A DNA stretch of 64,000 nt. It comes from Thereva unica (lineage: Eukaryota > Arthropoda > Insecta > Diptera > Therevidae). The notes under the pieces are model-generated. The model ran no database searches and was not told the DNA's origin. It saw only the letters and a list, made by a program, of their open reading frames with translations. Made by a program: the position numbers and the translations under genes. Location: contig OX465281.1 in NCBI GenBank assembly GCA_949987705.1, positions 82,736,543-82,800,542 of the forward strand, read 5' to 3'. This document shows positions 22,201 through 31,393 of this stretch, piece by piece; within the stretch, counting starts at the first letter, position 1; every line of letters begins with the position of its first letter.

Positions 22201-24855
22201 GTCGCTGATGAACACATAGCGATGGGTTCGAAAGCGGATTAATATGGACAGCAGATCATTTTGTAGTACGGGACCAGCATGTAATATATCATTCAGAGAT
22301 ATATTAGTGGAGGTTTTTGCTGATCCGTCAAAGACAACACGTAGTTTTGTTGTGCTGCTCTCTGGGCGTAGGACGCAGTGATGCGGCATGAAATAATGCG
22401 GTTTGTCTAATGGAATTTGGTTGATTTTTTCCATATGTTTTAATGAAATATACTCCCGCATGAAGTTGATGTATTGTTGCTGAATTTGTGGATTTTTCTT
22501 GAGCTTCTTTTCAAGGTTTAAAAACCTGCGGAGTGCAATTTGTTTTGATTCACCTAAGGATGATGGATCGTGGGCAAACGGAAGACTGACAATATATCGG
22601 CCTTCAGCGGTTCGCTTGGAAGTGGTCTTGAAGAATTCTTCGCATTGGCGCTCAGCAATTGTCATTAACCTTTTCTGTGAGAGTTCCGCTGTTGGTGGAA
22701 CTTCTTCTATAGTCCAGAATCGTTGAAGTTGTTCTTCTAAGGGAACTATCTGGAGTACGCATGCTGTGCTAGAGTTTTGTGTCGTCTTGTGGGAGCCTTG
22801 TTTTCCCTGTACCACCCAGCCTAGGGAGGTGTTTACAAGAGTTGGCAGGTTTTTTCCTAGTTTGATCTTCTCACAGCCTACTATGTCAGGATAGAACTCA
22901 GCTCCTATTAACAAATCGATTTCTTGTGGTTTGTTGAAATTGCGATCTGCTAAATGTAAATTGGTAGGTATGTTCCAACCTCGTATATCTGTATATTGAT
23001 GTGGTTGTTTAGATGTGATTTCGGGAAGAACAAATGCCTCCATGGTTGTGTTGTATGTGGTTACTTTGGACTGTATTGTAACCATTGCCCGATGCTTGAG
23101 GGTAATGTTGTTGATTCCGATACCTTCGACTTGTAGTGCTCCTTCATCAGGCCTTTGCGCGTTGGGGCGAAGCTTCAATCTTTTTAGAAGTCTTTTGGTG
23201 ATACAGTTGATTTGTGAACCAGCGTCGAGCAATGCTCGGGCCGTAATAAGTTGATTGTTTCTGTCCATGATGTGAATTTCTGCTGTTCCCAAAAAGACAT
23301 AACTGGAGGATTGATGCGGAACATGTGCAGGCAAACTTGTGGCCGTGTCCTGAGTTTGTGGGGCAGAGTTCTTTGTTGTCTCGACGTGGAGTAGAGAGTT
23401 GTGGGCGGCACCGCATTTGCATCGCCTAGAAAGACATTTTTGAGGTCCGTGCCCACTGCGAAGGCAATTGGTGCATCGATGAAGGTTCCGGACAATTTTT
23501 AATCTCTCCGTTGGATGATGTTGGAGGAATTTTGGGCAGGCATATAATGGATGCATGCCATTTTTGCAGACAGCGCAAGTTGTGGCTGTAACTGATGAAA
23601 CAAGAGAGCTTTTTTGCTTATTGCATTTCCGTTGCTCGTTCTGCTCATGAGGCCTTCCAGTGAGACATTCCCACATTTGAAAATGACCTTCGAGGAATGT
23701 GAGAAGACCAGTGACACTTTGAAGTTCTCTTGGAGAATCCAGCTCTTGTTCGTACAAACGGTGGCTTTCCTTGTCAAGTTTCTGAAGTAAGATATGTACG
23801 AGAATTGGATCCCACTCTGCTGTCGGAACTCCTAAGCTCTCGATACCACGCAAGCATTCAGTTGTCACATCATGAAGTCGTTTAATGGCTCCCGATGTTG
23901 GGGCTGTAATTGCAGGCTGCCCCAACAGTTTGTTGAGGAAGGCTGAAACTACGAGTCTTTTGTTGTGGTAGCGATTCTCCAAGATCTTCCATGCTGACGG
24001 ATAATTCTCTTCAGACACGTGAAGATGTTGGATGAGCTTGCTCGCTTCTCCTGTTAAATGCGCCTTCAAGTAGAACATTTTTTCTGCGTGACTTAAGGCG
24101 AACTTGTTGTGAACTAGCTGCTGGAAAAGGTCGTGAAATTCTGACCATTTCAAGTAACTACCATCAAAGATAGGCAGCGTAATCTTGGGTAGTTTCACGC
24201 TGGAGGAATAGTCAGTTGATGTGTTTGAATTCTCCTGGTGTTTCGGGAGATGTTCTTCAAGTTGCACTCGTAGAGCATGATAGCGTTTTCTAATAGTGCT
24301 GTATTCCTGAACCTTGTAGCTAGATGAATCTTCTTCAGCCATGATTTCCAGGTGTCGCTTTGAAATGTTGTGCCACTGCTGATTGATGCTGCTGAGTGTG
24401 ACTTGATAAAAAGCTGAAGATTTGTTGTCCAAATCCTGTGTAGTCTCGTCTACCAATTCTTGTAGACTTGAAATTGCAGCTGTTTGCTGCCGAATGAGGC
24501 GTGCTAATGGCTGTGAACTATTTTCATCTCCTTCGTCTGACGCTGGTTGTTCTGTGGACTCGGCTTCTAGAATATCTAGGGCAGCGCTTAAGGCCATCCT
24601 GTATTGTTGATGAACAGCGTCAGCTTGTTCATAATACTGTCTCTCGAAGTATGAGTGAGAGGGTTGCTCTGCCTTGAGCGGTTTAAGCTTGATGTCGTTT
24701 TTCTCAAACTGCGCCCAATCATCATCCAACCTTTCTAGCCTGGATCGAACATATGCTTCTGTTCTTCTGCTGGGGCTTTTCTTGAAGTTGGCGAAATCTT
24801 TGTTGATCTTTTCGCCTATGGCGGCTTGTTCCTTTAATAGAGCTGAGATGTCCAT
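17413..24855 (-). CDS. BEL/Pao Gag-Pol-Env polyprotein (2480 aa)
   Basis: One intact frame. Approximate order by residue: Gag region 1-420 with the Pao-type block KLPKITLPIFDGSYLKWSEF near 215; cysteine-rich nucleocapsid-like segment 428-490 (CAVCKNGMHPLYACPKF, CTNCLRSGHGPQKC); retropepsin-like protease near 540 (LLDAGSQINCIT); RT near 800-1010 with FISDITKMYRQI and the YVDD catalytic box near 960. RNase H near 1130-1260 (HGFSDASNRAYGAAVY) is followed by an integrase with an H2C2-like finger near 1470-1500 and core blocks GVDFFGPTY, FCDNATNFMGARNQ and HFGGLWEAAVK (1515-1640). A DUF5641-like C-terminus comes next, then from about 1865 an envelope-like segment. The start is the first ATG after the primer site and begins MDISALLKEQ. 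No stop or frameshift occurs. Fusion of envelope to Pol without a break is unusual, because many relatives use a spliced message. Confidence 0.95.
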   Translation of the reverse strand: MDISALLKEQAAIGEKINKDFANFKKSPSRRTEAYVRSRLERLDDDWAQFEKNDIKLKPLKAEQPSHSYFERQYYEQADAVHQQYRMALSAALDILEAESTEQPASDEGDENSSQPLARLIRQQTAAISSLQELVDETTQDLDNKSSAFYQVTLSSINQQWHNISKRHLEIMAEEDSSSYKVQEYSTIRKRYHALRVQLEEHLPKHQENSNTSTDYSSSVKLPKITLPIFDGSYLKWSEFHDLFQQLVHNKFALSHAEKMFYLKAHLTGEASKLIQHLHVSEENYPSAWKILENRYHNKRLVVSAFLNKLLGQPAITAPTSGAIKRLHDVTTECLRGIESLGVPTAEWDPILVHILLQKLDKESHRLYEQELDSPRELQSVTGLLTFLEGHFQMWECLTGRPHEQNEQRKCNKQKSSLVSSVTATTCAVCKNGMHPLYACPKFLQHHPTERLKIVRNLHRCTNCLRSGHGPQKCLSRRCKCGAAHNSLLHVETTKNSAPQTQDTATSLPAHVPHQSSSYVFLGTAEIHIMDRNNQLITARALLDAGSQINCITKRLLKRLKLRPNAQRPDEGALQVEGIGINNITLKHRAMVTIQSKVTTYNTTMEAFVLPEITSKQPHQYTDIRGWNIPTNLHLADRNFNKPQEIDLLIGAEFYPDIVGCEKIKLGKNLPTLVNTSLGWVVQGKQGSHKTTQNSSTACVLQIVPLEEQLQRFWTIEEVPPTAELSQKRLMTIAERQCEEFFKTTSKRTAEGRYIVSLPFAHDPSSLGESKQIALRRFLNLEKKLKKNPQIQQQYINFMREYISLKHMEKINQIPLDKPHYFMPHHCVLRPESSTTKLRVVFDGSAKTSTNISLNDILHAGPVLQNDLLSILIRFRTHRYVFISDITKMYRQILVDKSDKPFQLIVWRESPSEPLETYQLNTVTYGTKAAPYLAIRCLQDLANIEGTHYPLGAEIAKRDFYVDDILTGSDDLNHTLEMRNQLINLLKTGGFQLRKWCANSSRLLHGIPQEDLETEVSIKTHEQEKVKTLGLTWLPSSDQFMIRTNWQEPAELTKRTILADIARIFDPLGIVSPVIILAKVFMQELWALDLDWDSPIPITIQTKWIGFRDELHKLNDLRITRHIIIPGGHKLQLHGFSDASNRAYGAAVYMRSVSEAGFVDVHLICAKSRVAPKKTTTIPRLELCAAKLLVELMQIVQESLAREIHKVTYWTDSQIVLSWLQTESPLQTFVANRVTFIQEATSIDQWRFVNSEFNPADLVSRGVHPQQLLDHGEMWFQGPIFLHNSEDTWPVLPCHSLPQPILETKVIKTVLSTTKASPHFLDAVNHHNSFKRLQHITAYVLRFVSNLKRAQKYRLTDTTLSAQELKASLMLIIKHLQGTEFAEDIKHITKHSQPNSTSRLTSLCPFLDDRGILRVGGRLEASGLPYDAKHPCVLPSKHIFTKLLMTQIHIDNLHIGPQGLLATTRQRFWPLRGKQLAQTIVHHCIRCFKAKPTQINQRMGNLPAERIQPLRPFINVGVDFFGPTYIHYTLRGKRPTKAYVAVFVCFSTKACHLEVVSDLTSNAFIGALKRFIARRGCPTQIFCDNATNFMGARNQLQELYTMFTAEENQSQIKGYCSQKGINWRPIPPRSPHFGGLWEAAVKSAKHHMKRTLTQASLTCEELTTVIAQIEAILNSRPLTPLTTDPNDLQVLTAGHFLIGEPLTTVADPEVQPIHIPSLTRWNLVKSLHQEFWRRWSKEYLQELQNRYKWKHSQQDIQPGTIVLLKDDNLPPLQWNMGRVLKTLPGEDGHTRVVELKTAAGETRRAIHKVCPLPIEAEEEINIDVDLQHDAQRRITRSSTSTNIAPAAIKLRTPSPAFNEQSQNKAKRPKRNIKINPVTSLLLGLMLLGTGGCNPTPGAPVEVTQFKTNPGIYFEDLGQAHMISNEWSLIAFFNMSLYWQEYQGLQTCVTRLKDRCATIQDQNGYLYKAIVQHFEQVLQDITNLNKILTTRNGFHSRKRRSPFDFIGMAANKLFGILDQEYAENMDEIIQQIYTNEQHLLNLSKNQTSIIDSTLNVFNKSVNDINQRFRVLDQRLNQINKAVNDIKDALSVDEKVQLFNTLVMYTSLLASNFQRTQLSLLEIITDSHQGRINSLLLTPTQLLKELSSIRRDLPPSLILPGNGEKDLPSLYELLRVQARVTENNIIFRITLPLLTNQVYQVFKVIPFPTMINGSFIFIQPSTPFLAISPYRDQYFPLSHKEIEDCLIHKDRHYLCKQRHPVFNSHSTENHCEVQILNHKKKLSPYCTLKETSSSQVWIQLHYPNHWIFAFNQSQTFNIVCGTNIINTQLRGEGLLKLAPNCIIKQPSMTITSHNLFPSKAEISFMPTFNLTASLHQESGTQRKIKNPSTPDQVNMLIRGEEDIAALSKYNQEVKSQEVLPHDQLRHHDIHQYTLSYTTLIICIGAIVAIVILWPKKRPSITVEAPVFELRDLNVREDENAQT
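17432..17443 (-). promoter_or_regulatory. BEL polypurine tract
   Basis: The minus strand reads GTGAGGGAGGA directly before the 3-prime LTR, the expected plus-strand primer position. It overlaps the end of the coding frame. Confidence 0.7.
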
Positions 24856-24882
24856 AGTGATTACCTAGTAATGTACTAAGTA

Positions 24883-24900
24883 ATCACGTCGGGGTCACCA
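24883..24900 (-). promoter_or_regulatory. BEL primer-binding site
   Basis: Three bases inside the 5-prime LTR, the minus strand reads TGGTGACCCCGACGTGAT. The leading TGG complements a tRNA CCA end, as expected for a minus-strand primer site. I do not assign the tRNA species. Confidence 0.75.
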
Positions 24901-24903
24901 GAA

Positions 24904-25289
24904 TGTACAAAAAAAAAATAATATATTTCTTCTGTTGTTGTCTTAACGCAGCCTCACGTTAAGTTAAATAAAAAGGCTTTTGAGTTCTGAATGATACTGA
25001 ACTAAGTTTAATTAGATTTATCTCTTATATACAAAATTTTCTTATACTAGAACTTAAATTTGTGTAAGTAAAAACAGTTCCCATCGAATCTGCAATTGTC
25101 AGCATAAAAGCTCTTGAAATTCTTATCTTATGTTTTCCACGCTGAGGGAAACTGGAGATGTGCAAAAATGTCACCTTGATGCGGTAACGTGAGGAGTTTT
25201 TGTCTGTGAGAAAATTAATTTGAAAATAAATTTGTGCAATTGCAGATTCGGTGGGAAATAAATTTAATTTTTATGTCTGGGCGTTTTCA
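24904..25289 (-). repeat. BEL element 5-prime LTR
   Basis: This 386-bp LTR is upstream in the minus-strand orientation and should hold the promoter. It starts TGAAAACGCCC and ends TTTTGTACA on the minus strand. Confidence 0.93.
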
Positions 25290-25505
25290 GACAACATCTC
25301 TCCAAAGTTCATGAAATTGATCGCCCCATTTATATCTAATGTCCTTACTCATATTTTTAACACCTGCCTTACAGTTTCTCAGTTTCCTAGCCAATGGAAA
25401 CAGGCTCTTGTTGTACCTATTACGAAAAAGGTCTCTCCTTCGCAACCATCTGACTTCCGTCCAATCAGTCTTCTATGTTTCCTTTCTAAAGTTTTTGAAA
25501 AAATT

Positions 25506-26059
25506 GAATCGTTTATTTGAGAAAGGGCACACATCACATTTTTTTCAAATTTGTTTTTATTCTTGAAATGGATTCTGTGGGTGTAGACGCAGTTAGTGTT
25601 GAACAGGCACGCCTCCAACACGATTGAATTGGTTGTTCTCCAACCAAGTTGTCAACTGGCCAACCAGCAGCAACAACAATGCTGAATGATAATAATCAAA
25701 AGTGAATCCTACAGAATCATAAAACAATTTTATTTTTTACATTTAATGTTCACTATTCTATGGTTTTGTATTTTGAATTAAATAAACCATTGGTAACTAA
25801 GATATTTAGTGCAGAATATTTATGTTTTTCTTTATTTAGTGCAGAAAGGGCACATATCCACATGTTAAAAAAGGTCATTACTGGCCAACGTTTCCATGTA
25901 AAAAAAAATAATATCTGGAAAATAAGTCTTATAGTAGGTTATGTAAAACAAAAATACCAAGAAAAAATATAAACAAAATTTCAAGGGTGGAAACAGTTTT
26001 TTGTTGTTCCTGAAAAGTTAGAAAAATGTGATATGTGCCGTTTCTGAAATAAACGATTC
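25506..26059. mobile_element. 554-bp MITE inside LINE-F
   Basis: Inverted ends of about 37 bp with a few mismatches start GAATCGTTTATTT and include the word gggcacacatcacat. They are flanked by aatt (25502-25505 and 26060-26063). LINE-F RT coding reads FLSKVFEKI before it and IIVKQLMYYL after it, so the insertion split a readable frame. No coding capacity. Confidence 0.8.
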
Positions 26060-26063
26060 AATT

Positions 26064-26891
26064 ATTGTTAAGCAGCTCATGTACTATCTAAATCAAAGTA
26101 GTCTTCTCTCCATATGGCAATCTGGTTTCAGGTCTGGGCACAGCTGCGAAACGGCACTCTTAAGAGTTTCAACTGATATTCTTGAGTCACTTGATAACAA
26201 TAAAATTGCAATCTTAGTTCTACTCGATTTCTCAAAAGCATTTGACTCAGTTGACCATATGATGTTACTTGAAAAACTAGGCAGAAATTTTGGACTCGGT
26301 CCTACTGCAGTCAAACTTTTTGAAAACTATCTCCAGGAGCGCTCTCAAATTGTTAAGGTACAAGAATCTTTCTCTGAACCAGCGCTTCTTCATTGTGGAG
26401 TACCTCAAGGCTCTATCCTGGGCCCCTTGCTTTTCAGCCGTTATATAAACGACCTTCCAAATGTAGTCAAACATTGTTCCATACATCTACATATTGATGA
26501 TGTGCAGATCTATTTAAGCAAACCTCTTGAACTTATCGAGGATTGTACTGTTCAGCTAAACAGTGATCTGAAACGCGTGACTGAATGGTCAGTTCAGTAT
26601 GAATTACTGCTGAACCCTACCAAGTCGTCCTGCCTTGTCGTCAGCAAAACTCCTATTGACATTGAAAATCTGTTCCCAATTAAAATTAATGGTAATGTTT
26701 TACCCTATGTTGACTCTGTAAGAAATCTGGGAGTCGAGCTCGACTGTAAATTCAGTTGCTGTAACCAAACCAGAAGTGTCCGTAAGGTGTATGCCTGCCT
26801 TCGACAACTTTGGGTATCCTCTAATCTATTGCCTCTTACTTTACGTATACGACTGGCGAAGGCAATGCCCCTTTCACGTACGGAAGCCTAA
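26064..26891 (+). pseudogene. LINE-F reverse transcriptase segment
   Basis: This is the longest open piece of LINE-F (about 275 codons), from IIVKQLMYYLNQSSLLS through the RT palm to KFSCCNQTRSVRKVYACLRQL in the connection domain. It begins where the MITE ends and breaks at 26891 by frameshift. The rest of the C-terminus (RRFDHITPYAPILLGM and the tail near 27290) is readable in other frames. RT activity is unlikely given the altered HIDD block and the breaks. Confidence 0.75.
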
Positions 26892-27645
26892 TTTTTTCAA
26901 AACTTGATGCTGTCTGTTCAAGAAAAATAAAAGTCGCGTTCAATGATACCCTTCGTTTTGTCTTTAAATTGCGTCGTTTTGATCATATCACGCCCTATGC
27001 TCCCATTCTGCTAGGTATGACGTTTAAAAACTACCTAAAATATCACCGATTAAAATTCACTTTTAAACTTATACACAGCAGATGCCTTGGATATTTATTT
27101 CAAAAACTTCTTGCAACTAAGCAGACAATCTAGCACACTTTTGGTGCCTCGTATACGAACAGTATATGGTGAACGATCTTACTCGTTCCAAATTGCTCGG
27201 ATGTGGAGCAAACTACCCGTTTATGTGCGGAGCGCGTGCTCTTGGCGATTATTCAACAGGCTCTTGAAGGAACGTCTAACAAATAACAATTTGTAGGGTC
27301 ACTCACTTTTTGAATCTTCTTTTCATTTATCTTCTTTTCTTGCCATTTTTGTTTTTTTATTATTAAAACATTATTTTTATATTTTGTTAATATTATTTTT
27401 CAAACTCGTAACTTTATATTGTAACTTCTTTTCAGTTTTCTTCGTTTTTTCACTTTTTATTTTTTTAACATTATTTTTTGTATTTTGTTAATATTATTTG
27501 TTTTTTAGTTTGTAGTATGTTATATTCATTTTATCTCAGTCACCCAATTAATATTTTGTTTGTACGGTTGTAAGAATTATGTTCTTTTGTACAATGTTAA
27601 ATAAATTATTACTATTATTATTATTATTATTATTAATAAAAATAA

Positions 27646-29330
27646 ATAGTTTAAAAAACTAAAAAATAAGCTTACTTTAGAAGTAAAACTGTTGTGCCCA
27701 ATGGCTAGTAATATGCAATAGATATAGTGGAAAGTCTGTCGGATCTATAGCACGCTGGAGAAAATTCAGGCCAACGACAGATGCAGGAAGAATAGTGACG
27801 AATCTACTGACGGACTTGATACAAATACTATTTGAAAATATCAATATTTATGAATTCCTATTTACATTAAAACCTAAAAGTTACCGAGTAAAAATAATTT
27901 TTATTGGCTAATTTTCTTAAAAGCATACACGCGGTGCACCTAGTACGTATAGCATATAAGTGCGCATCCTACACAAGTATGCACGTTTCCGCCATAGGCA
28001 TGGATACTACTGTCACAGACACGAAAATCTTAACATTCGCCTCATGGAAGTAAGCTGGTGACATATGCAAGCGTACATGCATTGCATTCAGAGGTTTATA
28101 AAATTGCATGGTTTTTTTCCGTCCCGGCTTTCACAGATAGCCCGAAAATTTAAGTAACGAGTGCATGCAAGGTGCATGTGTCTGTTGTGCATACTTGTGT
28201 GTGCTATTTCGAATGCGGCATTACAGAAAAAGTTAAAAGTAGTCCGACCTTTGCGTGTCATGCGTTCCATTCATGGAACATTCCGTCAGGTCGCATTTGA
28301 ATACACACACTTCTATATTATTTATCAACGAATTGAACGCATGTACGCTTGGATATGTCACCAGCTGTATGCATGCTCCGCTCCCGCTACATTCATGATC
28401 ATTAATAATTGCATCCGCATCGGCATAGACTATTCCAAACCCAAGTATTGTTTTACCAAGCAGTCCGCCAACCACATCCAATGAAGCTTTACCTACGCGA
28501 GTCGCTTTACCTACGCGAACGAGAGCCAGTCTACTTGAGTATGGTATTGGCACCCTTTATGGCCACCTATCCAATTACCTGATTTCTTCGTCCCATACAA
28601 TCTTTTAGAGAGCCAATTAATTTCAAAGGGAGCAAAAAGACATGCAAAAAACAATCAACCCATTTTCAAATTCCTCTTTCTAGGTGTAGTTGAAAATAAT
28701 TTACCAAATTTGAAGCATAAAGTTGAAAAAACATTTTTTTCAAACCTTTATATTTTCAGACGATGTAGGGATAGTTTCAGCCCTTTACTATTATCCTTTA
28801 TCATAAAATTTGCTTTGTTATAAATCAACCACTTTTGAATATAAATATTGTAAAAAATGTATTTTATTGGCTTGTTTTTGATTATAATTAAAATTATCGC
28901 GAAAATCGTTAAAAAAGGGAGTTTCTAAGCATATTTAAAGGTGACATGCATATTTTAAAACTGTTGGACCCCGATTTTCGTAATCAGCGACCCAAAAAAC
29001 ATATCAGGAAAGATTTTCACAACAGCGTAATGTTTTGACATAAACGATTCATCGATTTGTGCAAGTTAAAAAAATTGTAATTTAAAAAGGGGAAAGGTCC
29101 AGCACATCTCACCAAAGGGGAAGTGGGTGCCAATTTAAAACAAGAGCAACTCACACATTTAATTCACTACTCCCATTTGGTATTCTAAGCACCCAAACCA
29201 CTGGACATACGGTTTTAACAGCTTCGGTTTTATCAATTGAAGCGTGCAAAAAATATTTTATATTGGAGACAATAACAAAATAAACGTAAGAAAGATGTAT
29301 TGTTCATTTCTTCTTTCATTTTCAAAGGAC
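27646..29330. other. Intergenic sequence, no recognised gene
   Basis: Only short frames occur (up to 107 codons at 28161-28484), with no recognised domains. Near 28490 the word gctttacctacgcga is tandemly duplicated. Confidence 0.45.
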
Positions 29331-29371
29331 CCCGCACAAAATGTATGGAAATGTGCTTTCGGTCAAATTGG

Positions 29372-29815
29372 TTCGTAACGGTACCTACTATTAGTAAAAA
29401 ATACCAGAAAAATCCCCCCTTGCCTCTAAGGGGGCCAGGGGGCGGTCCGTATGGCTGCAACAGGTAAAATGCACTTATGCACTTTTACCTCCCACCAATT
29501 TTGGAGCGCACAAATCATATGGAAACGTGCTTTCGGTCAAATTGGCTGGAATTTTACTATGTTGTAGCTGACATCGTCCTGATCAAAAGTGCTCATGGGC
29601 ACGAAACCCAAAAATGAGATCTTTTGGGTTTTTCAGATACTTTTAGGATTTACCTCTCTTGTGCCTCCCACGGCCCCAAAACAAGTCGTAGGAGGCTTCA
29701 AGACCCCTCAATATTTTCGTAACGGTACCTACTATTAGTAAAAAATACCAGAAAAATCCCCCCTTGCCTCTAAGGGGGCCAGGGGGCGGTCCGTATGGCT
29801 GCAACAGGTAAAATG
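29372..29815. repeat. Pair of 100-bp direct repeats
   Basis: 29372-29471 and 29716-29815 are identical or nearly so (ttcgtaacggtacctact through gctgcaacaggtaaaatg), 344 bp apart. Between them gtgctttcggtcaaattgg also recurs (near 29352 and 29530). This is unexplained local duplication in non-coding DNA. Confidence 0.85.
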
Positions 29816-30383
29816 TACCGTAACATTTTTGGCCACGCCAAAAAGCAGATCCACTTGCTCAGGCTGCGCCGAAAATTCTTGTCGTATATGCCGCTTCCAA
29901 CATGTCAGTCAACTCCAAAGTGTCCGCGGCATAAGCCCGGCCAGTGACCAAAACACAAGAAAAATCTCAAATAATTCACCTCTACATAATGGTGAATTTG
30001 TATTCCTATAATGAGGTAAAGCAAAGTCTGGGCGACGACGTAGCTAAGATGCCAGAAAAGTTATGCAGCAAGGCAGAGTGTATTTTAACTGTTGCACACA
30101 CAGCCCCGAGTTTCTTCGTCTCTTGTATCCCGTCCGCCCAATTTCCCATCGTTATACGAAAGCTCTGACGATTTTTCATGTGTGAGAGCGTTACGCGAAT
30201 GAAATTGATTCACTCTCATGTAATTTTTTTTAAACAAACGTCCCTAAAGAAGTTTTACTTCAATAAATAGTTTAATACAAATAATTTTAAAATGAACCAA
30301 AAAGTAAAAGATAATTTTGAAGATAAAATTTGTGTTGCTGTAGTCACTTAGTAAAGTAAAAAAAACGCTAACGAAAAGATCTA
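29816..30383. other. Intergenic sequence, no recognised gene
   Basis: Nothing identifiable beyond short chance frames. Confidence 0.4.
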
Positions 30384-31370
30384 TAGTCCAGTGCAATTAC
30401 TCGAAAAAAGGGCATGAAATTGCATTTCATGATGTACAAATTTTTTTTGGAATTTGTTCGGGTACATCTGACAATGTTAAAACCAAGTTTTTGGGGTCGC
30501 AGTGTGTTGGGAAAAGCCGCCATCTTGAAAAAGAGGTAGAGGTCATTTATACTAAATAACTAGTTTCCATGCAATGATAGCTGAAAATGATCACTGGCAA
30601 GGTGTTGGAGAATAAAATTGTCTACAAAATGAGCCCTCAATGAGGTCTGTAGGTTGATTTGGCTGAAAGTTATGACCGCTCAAAGTTCAACCTTGATTAT
30701 GTGGTTGGGATTGAATGCAGTTTTTTGCGATTAACTCGTAAGATATAAATATGTGTGGGTTAATGCCGATTACGAAACTCAAAGTGCTAGTAATTACCTT
30801 TAGGATAAGCCCTTAGTCGTCGTTTCCGCTTGTATAGTTTGCGAGTAATCCAACGCCAAAGTTCGCACTGCACGTGCCTGAAATAACTGATAATGCCATT
30901 TTTTTAATATCTCGTTAACGGTTGCTCATATGATAATGTAGTAAACAGCAGAAATACGGGCATTAAAATACCTTTCAAATGGGCTATTGGCCGAAGCTCT
31001 ATGTCGTTTCATGTCCCCGACATTGCGAGTGAAAAGTCAACCGCGAAGGTTGCGACACTTCTCGACGAATAACTCGCTTCCAGCCAGTTTCGCGTATCGG
31101 ATGAATTAGAATTTTATGTAACACTCGGAATTATCTATATTTTAAGTTATTTTATTCTCCAACACCTTGCCAGTGATCATTTTCAGCTATCATTGCATGG
31201 AAACTAGTTATTTGTATAAACGACCTCTACCTCTTTTTCAAGATGGCGGCTTTTCCCAACACACTGCGACCCCACAAACTTGGTTTTAACATTGTCAGAT
31301 GTACCCAAACAAATTCCAAAAAAAAAATTCATCATGAAATGCAATTTCATTTACTAATTGCACCGGACTA
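30384..31370. mobile_element. Long-inverted-repeat element (987 bp)
   Basis: Arms of about 230 bp (30384-30617 and about 31143-31370) are inverted copies, starting TAGTCCAGTGCAATTA. They share blocks such as gatcactggcaaggtgttgg and its complement, and cta flanks both sides. The interior has no coding. A related copy lacking the right arm lies at 49153-49920. Foldback-type or non-autonomous DNA transposon; superfamily unassigned. Confidence 0.8.
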
Positions 31371-31393
31371 CTAATATTAATAAAATAAGAATA

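Larger units (their letters stand above)
17043..25289 (-). mobile_element. BEL/Pao LTR retroelement with envelope-like domain, structurally complete
   Basis: This 8247-bp element lies on the minus strand. Its LTRs are 389 bp (17043-17431) and 386 bp (24904-25289), both with TG...CA termini, flanked by the perfect 5-bp duplication gacaa (17038-17042 and 25290-25294). The LTRs differ by one substitution (17216 c versus 25077 g) and three extra T in one T-run. A primer-binding site follows the 5-prime LTR, a purine tract precedes the 3-prime LTR, and one unbroken 2480-codon ORF fills the interior. It sits inside LINE-F, whose frame resumes on the other side. It looks very recently inserted and possibly competent. 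Confidence 0.95.
16626..27645 (+). mobile_element. LINE-F: Jockey/CR1-like LINE carrying a BEL element and a MITE
   Basis: LINE coding sequence is readable at 16626-17042 (linker, KKLWRNIRDLG just before RT). It resumes at 25290 after the BEL element (VGVDNISPKFMKLIAPFISN) and again at 26064 after a MITE. The 3-prime end is an (ATT)n-rich tail near 27600-27645. RT blocks include DFRPISLLCFLSKVFEKI, GFRSGHSCETALL, LLDFSKAFDSVDH and CGVPQGSILGPLLF. The catalytic block reads HIDDVQIY, so both aspartates remain but the preceding pair is abnormal. Frameshifts near 16805, 17010 and 26880 make it inactive. The 5-prime part is missing. Confidence 0.8.

Noticed and set aside
27600..27640. (ATT)n run as an independent microsatellite
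   Set aside because: Its position at the end of LINE-F fits a LINE 3-prime tail.
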